From: an uncultured Lachnospiraceae bacterium | GTDB lineage: Bacteria; Bacillota; Clostridia; Lachnospirales; Lachnospiraceae | NCBI GenBank assembly: GCA_947382415.1 | Contig: CANCYO010000026.1 | Span: 1 to 36,903, forward strand | Length of the DNA: 36,903 nt | Direction of reading: 5' to 3' | Shown: in pieces, positions 7,935 to 15,558 of the stretch | Numbering within the stretch: the first letter of the stretch is position 1 | Layout: each line of letters starts with the position of its first letter | Made by a program: the position numbers and the translations under genes | The notes under the pieces: generated by a model | Told to the model about the DNA's origin: nothing | The model's input: only the letters and a program-made list of their open reading frames with translations | The model's database searches: none

Positions 7935-8753
7935 TTATAATTGTTCTATCCAGTTTTTAGCCAATTCCGTCCATGTGGCACAGGCTTCCTGTACATGTCT
8001 GCCGTCGGAAGTCTTCGTCAGACGGGTGGCCAGAGCAAGCCCATGCCCTCCTTTGGGGTATAGATGATACTCTACAGGTATATGCGCCCTGCGCATAGCG
8101 CTGACCAACAACAACGAATTTTCCATGGGTACCGAACCGTCCTCATAAGTTCCCCAGATAAAAGCCTCCGGAGTCTTCTCGCTGACCCGGTGTTCCAGAG
8201 ATAACTGTCCGCTCAGTTCAGCCTCCCGCTCTCCCAACAGATTCTGAAAGGATCCTCTGTGGGCATACTCCCCGGAGGTAATAACCGGATAACACAGAAG
8301 CATGGCTCTCGGTTGAAGGAGGCTGTGCTCACCGGCTCCAAGGCCCAGACTCTGTGCAAGAAAATCCTCGTCCCAGAACATCCCCAGGCAGGCCGCCAGA
8401 TGACCTCCTGCAGAACATCCCTGCACGATGATCTTATCCGTATCCACACGCCACTCCTCTGCATTGCGACGAATCAGCAGCATGGATGTGGCCAGTTCCA
8501 AAAGCGATGTGGGATATCTTGCGGGAGCACAGGAATAGCGCAAAATCGCAGCATGATATCCCATGGCCAGAAAGGTGAGCGCAATGGGCTCGGACTCTCT
8601 GTCCGAGGTGTAGCCGTAACCGCCGCCGGGACAAAGCAGCACAAGCGGTCTCTTATCAATGGCCATGCTGTCCGAGTCATCCTGAATATAAGTGATCAGA
8701 CGGGCATCGGGCAAAGAGCCCTCCACCTGTATGGGATAAACCTTGTGTATCAT
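7935..8753 (-). CDS. Alpha/beta hydrolase (acetyl esterase/lipase type)
   Basis: This 272-residue protein belongs to the BD-FAE/acetyl-esterase branch of alpha/beta hydrolases. The oxyanion loop is CPGGGYGYTSDRESEP (about 41-56). The nucleophile is Ser114 in GCSAGGHLAA. An Asp near 206 (WGTYEDGSVP) and the His in YPKGGHGLALAT (about 244) complete the triad. There is no signal peptide, so it acts in the cytoplasm, probably removing acetyl or other short acyl groups from sugars or small esters. GGAGGAGG precedes the ATG. It lies 24 bases after proS in the same operon. Confidence 0.82.
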   Translation of the reverse strand: MIHKVYPIQVEGSLPDARLITYIQDDSDSMAIDKRPLVLLCPGGGYGYTSDRESEPIALTFLAMGYHAAILRYSCAPARYPTSLLELATSMLLIRRNAEEWRVDTDKIIVQGCSAGGHLAACLGMFWDEDFLAQSLGLGAGEHSLLQPRAMLLCYPVITSGEYAHRGSFQNLLGEREAELSGQLSLEHRVSEKTPEAFIWGTYEDGSVPMENSLLLVSAMRRAHIPVEYHLYPKGGHGLALATRLTKTSDGRHVQEACATWTELAKNWIEQL

Positions 8754-8777
8754 CTACGCATCCTCCTCCGTCAGTTT

Positions 8778-10214
8778 TTAATATGCCCTGCCCCAGTAAA
8801 CCATCTTTTTGGCAGGCTTTCCACAGCAGACGCACTCCTCGGCCACCTCTTCCTGCTCAAAAGGCATGCAGCGGCTGGTCACGGCCAGCTCCTCCTTGAT
8901 CTGCTCCTCGCACTCCCTGCATCCGCACCACATGGCTTTCACAAATCCTGACTTTTCGTTAAAAAGCTGTCTGAACTCTTCCATATTATGAGCCACATAG
9001 GTATGAGCGTCACGATGGGCTCTGGCGCGCTCCAGCATCTCGGTCTGCATGGTCTCCAGAATCTCTGCAAGCTTCTCTTCCAGCTCCTCTAATGCAACTT
9101 CCGTCTTTTCTCTGGTGTCACGACGGCAGATAATGCATTTGCCCGCCTCGATATCCTTGGGACCGATCTCCACACGGACGGGATAGCCGCGCATCTCGGC
9201 CTCAGCGAATTTATAGCCGGGGGTCTTATCCGTGTCATCCACCTTCACGCGGAAACGCACCTTCAGGCTGTCCCGAAGCTCGTATGCCTTATCCAGAACG
9301 CCCTCCTTCTTCTGTTGAACAGGTATGATGCAGACCTGTATGGGCGCTACTCTGGGCGGCAGTACCAATCCTTCGTTGTCTCCATGCACCATGATGATTC
9401 CGCCGATCAAACGGGTACTCATACCCCAGGAAGTCTGATGCACATACTGAAGCGTATTGTCTTTTCCTGCATACTGAATGCCGAAAGCTCTGGCAAAGCC
9501 GTCCCCGAAATTATGGCTGGTGCCGGACTGCAGGGCCTTGCCGTCATGCATCAGCGCCTCGATGGCATAGGTTGCCAGCGCACCCGCAAACTTCTCCTTC
9601 TCGGTCTTCTGGCCCTTGATGACAGGAATCGCCAGCACCTGCTCACAGAAATCCGCATACACGTTCAGCATCTGTATGGTTCTCTCCTCCGCGTCCTCAG
9701 CCGTGGCATGGGCGGTGTGGCCCTCCTGCCAGAGGAACTCTCTGGAGCGCAGAAACGGTCTGGTCTCCTTCTCCCAGCGGACCACCGAACACCACTGATT
9801 GTATACTTTGGGCAGATCCCTGTATGAATGGATATCGTTTTTGTAAAAATCACAAAACAGCGTCTCAGAGGTAGGACGCACACAGAGTCTTTCCTGCAGC
9901 GGCTGCAGCCCGCCATGGGTCACCCAGGCCACCTCAGGGGCAAAGCCTTCCACATGATCCTTCTCCTTCTGGAGCAGAGACTCCGGGATAAACATGGGGA
10001 GATATACGTTCTCCACTCCCGTCTCCTTGAATTTTTCATCCAACTGCTTCTGAATCAGTTCCCAGATTGCATAACCCGCAGGCTTGAGCACCATACATCC
10101 CTTTACGGACGTGTAGTCGATCAGTTCCGCCTTCTTCACCACATCCGTATACCACTGGGCAAAATCCTCCTCCATGGATGTGATCGCTTCCACCATTTTT
10201 TTGTTGTCTGCCAT
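8778..10214 (-). CDS. proS: Prolyl-tRNA synthetase (archaeal/eukaryote-like type)
   Basis: ProRS charges tRNA-Pro with proline. The 478-residue form without the bacterial editing insert is the archaeal/eukaryotic (ProS type 3) kind, found in many Clostridia. Class II synthetase motif 2 is clear (VVRWEKETRPFLRSREFLWQ, about 145-164), preceded by LCVRPTSET; motif 3 is recognisable in SWGMSTRLIGGIIMVHGD. The anticodon-binding domain follows, and the C-terminal domain carries paired cysteines (WCGCRECEE and CVCCGK), likely a zinc site. GAGGAGG precedes the start. A T-box leader with its own promoter lies upstream, so expression should rise when tRNA-Pro is uncharged. The two hydrolases and the exonuclease appear to be co-transcribed. 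Confidence 0.96.
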   Translation of the reverse strand: MADNKKMVEAITSMEEDFAQWYTDVVKKAELIDYTSVKGCMVLKPAGYAIWELIQKQLDEKFKETGVENVYLPMFIPESLLQKEKDHVEGFAPEVAWVTHGGLQPLQERLCVRPTSETLFCDFYKNDIHSYRDLPKVYNQWCSVVRWEKETRPFLRSREFLWQEGHTAHATAEDAEERTIQMLNVYADFCEQVLAIPVIKGQKTEKEKFAGALATYAIEALMHDGKALQSGTSHNFGDGFARAFGIQYAGKDNTLQYVHQTSWGMSTRLIGGIIMVHGDNEGLVLPPRVAPIQVCIIPVQQKKEGVLDKAYELRDSLKVRFRVKVDDTDKTPGYKFAEAEMRGYPVRVEIGPKDIEAGKCIICRRDTREKTEVALEELEEKLAEILETMQTEMLERARAHRDAHTYVAHNMEEFRQLFNEKSGFVKAMWCGCRECEEQIKEELAVTSRCMPFEQEEVAEECVCCGKPAKKMVYWGRAY

Positions 10215-10283
10215 TTTCTTCCTGCCTCCTCATACTACAGGCCGCATCCGCGGCACTGTGCCAAAATATAGCGAAAATTATAC

Positions 10284-10327
10284 AAAACGCCGGGTTTTCG
10301 CTCCCGACCAGGGACCGAAAACTCGGC
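10284..10327 (-). terminator. Intrinsic terminator of the T-box leader
   Basis: On the minus strand GCCGAGTTTTCG (10327-10316) pairs with CGAAAACCCGGC (10300-10289), with one mismatch, and is followed by GTTTTG. The T-box sequence overlaps its 5' arm, so antiterminator formation would exclude this hairpin. Confidence 0.85.
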
Positions 10328-10549
10328 GGTACCACCCTTATTGATGCGTATGCACCCAACTCTTTTTCCGATAACGCCGGTATGCGCCGCGCTTTCACTC
10401 TCCCGTATGTCCGCCGCACCGCAACACACGAAACAATCTCGCGCAGGACTCCGAGGGAGGTTCCGAACCTTCCGCATAAGGACTTCACACCCGCCGTCCT
10501 CTCTCTGCAATGCCTTCAATCCGTACTGTTCCTCATCAACGTCGATATT
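10284..10549 (-). promoter_or_regulatory. T-box riboswitch controlling proS
   Basis: The minus strand carries the hallmark T-box core AAGGGTGGTACCGCCG at 10339-10324, just before an intrinsic terminator and 110 bases before proS. Further 5' are stem I features: an AGTA near the base (GAACAGTACGG), the AGAGAG element and a paired AGGAC/GTCCT arm. A proline codon (CCT or CCC) at 10460-10455, in GAACCTCCCTCGG, is my candidate specifier. Known mechanism: uncharged tRNA pairs with the specifier and the T-box bulge and stabilises the antiterminator. The leader ends and element borders are approximate. Confidence 0.9.
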
Positions 10550-10555
10550 AGGATG

Positions 10556-10584
10556 ATTGTAGTGCATAGAAGCCGTTTTGTCAA
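10556..10584 (-). promoter_or_regulatory. Predicted sigma-A promoter of the T-box-proS operon
   Basis: On the minus strand TTGACA (10584-10579), 17 bases, TACAAT (10561-10556): one base from consensus. It begins four bases after the stop codon of the chemotaxis gene. Confidence 0.85.
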
Positions 10585-10587
10585 GCT

Positions 10588-12291
10588 TTACCGGAGCTTG
10601 AAATTACCGATATTTTCCGCAAGTTTATCTGAAGTTGTGCGAAGTCCTCCGGCAGCGTCCTCCACATCGTGAAACTTCTCATAGACTTCCGCGATGGCGG
10701 CGTTGGTTTCCTCCATCCCTGCCAGATTGTTCTGGGCAATCTCCGCAAGTCCCCGGATAACCTGTACGATTTCTTTGCGGGCTCCCTCCAGCTCTCCGGC
10801 CTGTTTCTCAATGGTGCGGATACTGCGGACGGATTCATCGATCTCCTTCATCACATGATCCACCGTACCCTCGGTACTGCCGATATGCTTCTTCTGTCTG
10901 GAGATAACCTCCTGCATACGCTCCATGGCGCCCACCACGCGCCCAAAGTTCTCCACCAGAGTCTCCACTGTCTCGTCAATCTTGCCGCTGGCATTGTTAG
11001 ACTGCTCCGCAAGCTTCTGGATCTCCATGGCTACCACGGCAAAACCGCGTCCTGCCTCCCCCGCTCTGGCAGCCTCGATACTGGCATTTAACGCCAGCAG
11101 ATTGGTCTGCTCCGCAATCTCGGATATAAAACCGGAAGCCTCTCTGATACTGCCTGCGGACTCATTGGTCTGTCTGGTCAGCTCTGCGATGGCGTCCACC
11201 ACTCTGCCTACCTCCTCGCTGATATCCTTCAGTTCCCGAATGCTCTCACCGGCCTCATGGCCGGAATTTCGCATACTGTCCGCATGATTGCTCAGTTCCC
11301 GGGCCTCCTTCTCCGTCTCAAGAATCAGTTCTCCCATATGATTCACATTTTCCGAGGCGCTCTCCGCGTCTCTGGCCTGAGTCCCGGCACTCTCCGTAAT
11401 CTCCTCCACAGCCTTCTGAACATTTCCCACATGTTCAAAGGTCTCGCCTGCAATCCGGTTGAGGCCGTCCGAGGAATTTACCAGAAGCTCTGTGCTCTCT
11501 CCGATCCCTCCGATAATATTCTTAAGCGCAGATTTGAGATTTTCAATAGAGCGGGTCAGATCGCCGATTTCATCCTTCCGCCGGCACATTGCATCGTCCA
11601 GCGGCATATTGAGCTTCCCGTCGGAAACCGCCTGCACATTGGCAATGCTGCGCCTGAGTCCACGGGAGATAGACGCGCTGACCAGGACTGACGCCGCCAT
11701 ACACACAAGCATGACCACCACCACTACGGCAATCAGCACCACAATGATACGCATGGTATCCGTAAGCGCCTCTGTCCTGTTCACACCCGCAAAGATCATA
11801 CCGATGGGCGCTCCGCTGTCGTCATTCTGATAAACAGGCAGATAATAGCCGTAATAAAGCGTTCCGTCTATGGATACATTGTCGCTGAAATAAGCGTTTC
11901 CTCCCACCAATACCTCTTCCACAACTCGGTCTCCGGCGGGAGACCCCAGAATGCGATTGCCCTCCGCATCTACCGCGGATGTCATAATCCGTTCCGCGCC
12001 GTAGAAAAAAGTCACTTCCATACCTGAGCTCTCTTTGATGGTATCTACCAGATGCTGAGACTGGGAAATATTATAATTGCCCTTCCAGATATCTCCGTTT
12101 GTCGTCTTCATATAGGAACCGCTGTTCTGATCATAGGCGGCCAGCGTGGCCACCGCCGTTCCTCTCAGGGAGTTCTCCACCTGTCCGATCAGGGATCTGC
12201 GCACAAAGGTGGATGCGATCAAAATAACGATGGCGCCCAGCAAAAATACCGGCAGCAGAGCACTTAATATCAGTTTCTTTCTCAAAGTCAT
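10588..12291 (-). CDS. Methyl-accepting chemotaxis protein with extracytoplasmic Cache domain
   Basis: This is a 567-residue transmembrane chemoreceptor. The domain order is: TM1 (about 9-31), an extracellular Cache-type sensor (about 33-178; a PAS-like core with YYGYYLPVY and IGMIFAGVNR near its end), TM2 (about 181-206), HAMP (about 207-262), and a long coiled-coil signalling domain. The highly conserved hairpin tip is present (EQTNLLALNASIEAARAGE, about 394-412), which docks CheA and CheW. No CheR-tethering pentapeptide is seen at the C-terminus. AGGAGG precedes the start. The gene begins 12 bases after a solute-binding lipoprotein gene, so the two are one transcription unit and the lipoprotein may present ligand to the sensor domain. 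No flagellar or other che genes are in the window. Confidence 0.93.
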   Translation of the reverse strand: MTLRKKLILSALLPVFLLGAIVILIASTFVRRSLIGQVENSLRGTAVATLAAYDQNSGSYMKTTNGDIWKGNYNISQSQHLVDTIKESSGMEVTFFYGAERIMTSAVDAEGNRILGSPAGDRVVEEVLVGGNAYFSDNVSIDGTLYYGYYLPVYQNDDSGAPIGMIFAGVNRTEALTDTMRIIVVLIAVVVVVMLVCMAASVLVSASISRGLRRSIANVQAVSDGKLNMPLDDAMCRRKDEIGDLTRSIENLKSALKNIIGGIGESTELLVNSSDGLNRIAGETFEHVGNVQKAVEEITESAGTQARDAESASENVNHMGELILETEKEARELSNHADSMRNSGHEAGESIRELKDISEEVGRVVDAIAELTRQTNESAGSIREASGFISEIAEQTNLLALNASIEAARAGEAGRGFAVVAMEIQKLAEQSNNASGKIDETVETLVENFGRVVGAMERMQEVISRQKKHIGSTEGTVDHVMKEIDESVRSIRTIEKQAGELEGARKEIVQVIRGLAEIAQNNLAGMEETNAAIAEVYEKFHDVEDAAGGLRTTSDKLAENIGNFKLR

Positions 12292-12303
12292 GGGCGAAAC
12301 CTC

Positions 12304-13536
12304 CTAATCTACCAAAACCACATTCTCATAATACCAGTCGATACCGCCGGTGATGGTGGCATCATCCAGCGTACCGCCGGCCACACCCACCGTCTCTCCG
12401 GTATTTGTCTTCATCTCGCCGTCAAATATGTTGAACTCTCCGCCCAAAATATCCGCGGTGGCCTCCGCCACCCGCTCCGCAGTCCCTTCCGCCGCAAAGG
12501 CCGCTATATCCGTGATATTTACAACGCCTTCGGCCATACCGCCATAATAGTTGGACCCGTCCCATGTACCGTTGATAACGCTGTTTACCGCCGCCGTGTA
12601 ATAAGCACTCCAATTCCAGACCACACTGCACAGGCACGAGTCCGGCGTCTCCTTGCTCATATCCGAATTATAGCCTATGCCATACACGCCGTACTCCTGT
12701 GCCAGAGTCTGCGGGTAGGGCGTGTCACAATGCTGCGCCATCACGTCGCATCCCATATCCAAAAGCTTTCTGGAGGCGGCCTCCTCCTGATCAGGAGCAT
12801 ACCAGCTGTTGGTCACCGCCACATAAACCTTGGCATCGGGATTCACAGCGGCAACACCCAGAGCAAAGGCGTCCACACCTCCGGTCACCTCAGAGTTGGA
12901 AGCGTCCTGAGCCGCCACATAACCGATCATATTGGAAGAAGTGTTCATACCCGCCACAATACCGCTGAGATATCTGGGCTGATAAATGCGTCCGAAATAA
13001 TTGTTAAAATTCCTGCCGTTGGAGAGATAGCCCGTCCCATGGGAAAAATACACCTCGGGATATTTCTCTGCCATGTCGGCGGTGGTCTGCATATAACCCC
13101 AGCTTGTGGTAAAGATCACATTACAGCCGTCCTCCACCAGCCTTTTGATGGACGCCTCTGTCCCCTCGTCGTCCCCGTCGCTGACGACGTCACGAATGAT
13201 CTGATCGTCCGTCAGACCCAGATTATTCTGCATTCCGATAATACCCAGATCATGCGTAAAGGAGTAACCGCTGCCCTCGCCCGGATCTGTGATATAGAGA
13301 ACACCTACCTTAATATCCTCCTTGGCAATACCATGACTGCCATCAGTTTCGCTGTTGTCTGTGCCGCCTGTATTGCCCGGCTCCTTTGCATTGCCGCCCA
13401 TCCTCTCTTCCACAGTCTCCGCCTCTTTGGCAAACCCTTTGTTGGTAGCAAAATCATCCGGCTCTCTGCTACCGCAGCCTGCAATCAGGCAAAGCCCCAG
13501 CGTCAACACGGCCAACGCACACACTCGGTTCCTCAT
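12304..13536 (-). CDS. BMP family (PnrA/Med-like) solute-binding lipoprotein
   Basis: This is a 410-residue lipoprotein: the signal peptide ends in a lipobox (LIAGC) with Cys21 as the lipidated residue, so it is anchored on the outer face of the membrane. After a low-complexity Gly/Asn/Glu linker (to about residue 70) there is a BMP-type periplasmic-binding fold starting IKVGVLYITDPGEGSGYSF. Family motifs include the central NNYFGRIYQPRYLSGIVAG and YAAQDASNSEVTGGVDAFALG-like blocks. Known members bind nucleosides and feed ABC importers; here no ATPase or permease gene is adjacent, and the next gene is a chemoreceptor. GGAGGAGA precedes the start. The ligand is inferred to be a nucleoside or related molecule, with low certainty. 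Confidence 0.88.
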   Translation of the reverse strand: MRNRVCALAVLTLGLCLIAGCGSREPDDFATNKGFAKEAETVEERMGGNAKEPGNTGGTDNSETDGSHGIAKEDIKVGVLYITDPGEGSGYSFTHDLGIIGMQNNLGLTDDQIIRDVVSDGDDEGTEASIKRLVEDGCNVIFTTSWGYMQTTADMAEKYPEVYFSHGTGYLSNGRNFNNYFGRIYQPRYLSGIVAGMNTSSNMIGYVAAQDASNSEVTGGVDAFALGVAAVNPDAKVYVAVTNSWYAPDQEEAASRKLLDMGCDVMAQHCDTPYPQTLAQEYGVYGIGYNSDMSKETPDSCLCSVVWNWSAYYTAAVNSVINGTWDGSNYYGGMAEGVVNITDIAAFAAEGTAERVAEATADILGGEFNIFDGEMKTNTGETVGVAGGTLDDATITGGIDWYYENVVLVD

Positions 13537-13551
13537 CCCCCGTCTCCTCCT

Positions 13552-14229
13552 TTATCCGCGCAGTTTCTGCAGCGCTTTCTCTGCGATCAGGCAGGTCCCG
13601 TGTTCCTGCACAGAGAGGAGCGCCGTCTCCTCCGCGCTGTAGAGGCCGCCGAACTCCAGCCCCTGAATACATGCCCGGGAATATCTCTGGTAAGAAGCGC
13701 TGCCCTTTTGAAGCAGCAGATAATATTTACCGTCTATCTCATACAAGGTACTCTTCACCCGCAGATTAGCCGGCAGAGCCCCGGCGTAATCCATCACCCG
13801 CGGAATACTGTCAAAAGCAAACACCGCCTTTTCCGGTTTGGGCGGGGCAGCTGTCTCTGCGCTCTGGGGCTCCTGTGCCTGGGCCGGGTCCTCCGCAATA
13901 CCCAATTGCTCCTTGGTCCTCTGAAGGGTCTGCTTCATGTCCTTCAGATATTCCAAAATCTGCCTTGCATCGGGAATACCGGACACATCGCTCTCAGAGA
14001 ATGTCAGCAAAAGCCCCTGGTCCGGCAGCATCATGATCTGCATATCAAAGGCAAACCGCGGCGGTTTGTAGCCAACCTGCTCGGCAGCCTGCTCTATGAT
14101 ATCGTGAACCACCTGCTTTGCCTTCTCGCTCCGCAATATGAAATCCTTATAATCGATCTCATACTCCTCCATCTCCTCGTTGGAGAGAAAACATTTTACA
14201 GTCTTGTCATCCACCCGTTCTATTTTCAT
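13552..14229 (-). CDS. mecA: Adaptor protein MecA
   Basis: MecA delivers substrate proteins to the ClpC-ClpP protease and helps assemble the ClpC hexamer. The 225-residue length and domain plan fit the family: an N-terminal substrate-binding domain starting MKIERVDDKTVKCFLS (1-~80), a Pro/Ala/Glu-rich linker (about 117-143, AEDPAQAQEPQSAE), and a C-terminal ClpC-binding domain (about 145-225) ending LQKLRG. The ribosome binding site is AGGAGG with a short A/T spacer. Just upstream is a small hairpin (GCGTG/CACGC, 14241-14255). It follows the Sel1 gene by 48 bases on the same strand and is followed by the BMP gene 15 bases later, so it could be part of a longer transcript. Confidence 0.88.
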   Translation of the reverse strand: MKIERVDDKTVKCFLSNEEMEEYEIDYKDFILRSEKAKQVVHDIIEQAAEQVGYKPPRFAFDMQIMMLPDQGLLLTFSESDVSGIPDARQILEYLKDMKQTLQRTKEQLGIAEDPAQAQEPQSAETAAPPKPEKAVFAFDSIPRVMDYAGALPANLRVKSTLYEIDGKYYLLLQKGSASYQRYSRACIQGLEFGGLYSAEETALLSVQEHGTCLIAEKALQKLRG

Positions 14230-14277
14230 ATATACCTCCTGCGTGCTTCACACGCGTACCATATCTAAAGCCTGAGT

Positions 14278-15558
14278 TTACGCCTTCTGACCGGCTTCCT
14301 CCAACAGTTTCAGCGCAAGCGCCCTGCCTCCCAGATCTGTTTTGTCCTGTTCCACACATTCCTGCAAAGTGCGAATCCCCACCTGAAGATTCTTCACAAA
14401 GCCGTTCTGAAGCCTGTCGGCATAAAGATATCCCTCACCAACAAACGCTTTGGCCGCGCTGCAGCCGTTTTTGGCCGCGCGCTGGGCATAGCGCAGGCAG
14501 GCCTTGCAGTCCTGCTCCACATTGCCCCAGCCATAACGGTAATAAGACGCCACATAATACTGTGCGGTACTGTGTTCTCCATCGGCAGCCTTGAGATACC
14601 ATTCAAAGGCTTTATCCTGATCCGTCTCGCCCAGGATTCCGTGAAAATAATACTCTCCCACCTTGAACTGCCCTGCTGCAGACCCCTGCCCGGCGCTGCG
14701 CAGATACAGCTCAAACGCCTTTTGCCTGTCTGCCTCCACACATCCCTGCCCGTCATAATACAGATCGGCCAGCCTGTCGATACAGTTCAGACTTCCCGCG
14801 TCCGCACCCCGTTGCAGCCATTCCTGCATTTTCGCGATATTTTCGTCCTTTTCATAGCCATATCCCACACGGGCACAGTAATCACCCCGCAGCTCATATG
14901 TCCTGTGAAATTCCTCCGCATAAGCTGCTGCTCTCTTTAAATCCGGATCCATCACAACCTTCTCATACAATGCCGCACCGCTTAAAAACACCTCATAAGC
15001 CTTTTCAAAGGCGGGCAGACATCCCCATTTTGCGGAGCGCATCACCCACTTGAGTCCCTCATAGCCATTGTTGACCCGAAGATGTATCCGAAAATCAGGA
15101 TTATCCTTTTCAGGATAATCATAAGTAAAATAATATGCATTGTTGATGCAGCGCTCCACGCCATTCCCCAGATAAAAGCCGCCCAAGGCATACTGCGCTA
15201 TGACATTTCCCGCAAAAGCCATCTCCTTTGTCTTTCTCACCGATATCTGTGGACTGTGCAAAAGCACGTCCCGCACATCCAGCGCCAGACCGTTTTCCGC
15301 CGCACCCAGTACGCAGAGCTCACTCCCTGCCTGAATTCCCTTCTTCGCATAGTCGAGATAGCGGCTGCGGAACTTTTGCAGCGACATATCCCCCCATGTA
15401 TAATAGCACAGCATCATATAAAAGGCGTCCGGCTCACCTCTGTCGCAGGCCGTCTGAATCAGCGCCGCAGCTTCTTCATATCGGCCCGTGTCCGGCTGGA
15501 AAAACAGCAGCTCAATCCCTTTCTCCAGCTCATCCGAATAAAATCTGGTCCTTTCCAT
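14278..15558 (-). CDS. Sel1-repeat (TPR-like) protein
   Basis: This 426-residue cytoplasmic protein consists largely of Sel1-like helical repeats. The clearest lie in the C-terminal half, with the pattern A..G...LA.LY..G.GV..D..KA..Y...AA (for example LADLYYDGQGCVEADRQKAF and KVGEYYFHG, YYRYGWGNVEQDCKACLRYA). Weaker repeats occur near residues 130-200 (AQYALGGFYLGNGVE). Such proteins act as protein-protein scaffolds. The start is ATG at 15558, which shares its A with the TGA stop of the upstream methylase gene, and GGGAGAAGAG lies just before it, so the two genes are translationally coupled; a GTG one codon earlier is less likely. No catalytic domain is visible. Confidence 0.85.
   Translation of the reverse strand: MERTRFYSDELEKGIELLFFQPDTGRYEEAAALIQTACDRGEPDAFYMMLCYYTWGDMSLQKFRSRYLDYAKKGIQAGSELCVLGAAENGLALDVRDVLLHSPQISVRKTKEMAFAGNVIAQYALGGFYLGNGVERCINNAYYFTYDYPEKDNPDFRIHLRVNNGYEGLKWVMRSAKWGCLPAFEKAYEVFLSGAALYEKVVMDPDLKRAAAYAEEFHRTYELRGDYCARVGYGYEKDENIAKMQEWLQRGADAGSLNCIDRLADLYYDGQGCVEADRQKAFELYLRSAGQGSAAGQFKVGEYYFHGILGETDQDKAFEWYLKAADGEHSTAQYYVASYYRYGWGNVEQDCKACLRYAQRAAKNGCSAAKAFVGEGYLYADRLQNGFVKNLQVGIRTLQECVEQDKTDLGGRALALKLLEEAGQKA

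Noticed and set aside
12730..14268. Long plus-strand open frame (512 codons)
   Set aside because: It lies antisense to the BMP lipoprotein and mecA, crosses the gap between them, has no ribosome binding site and no recognisable domain. It is a shadow of two well-supported genes.
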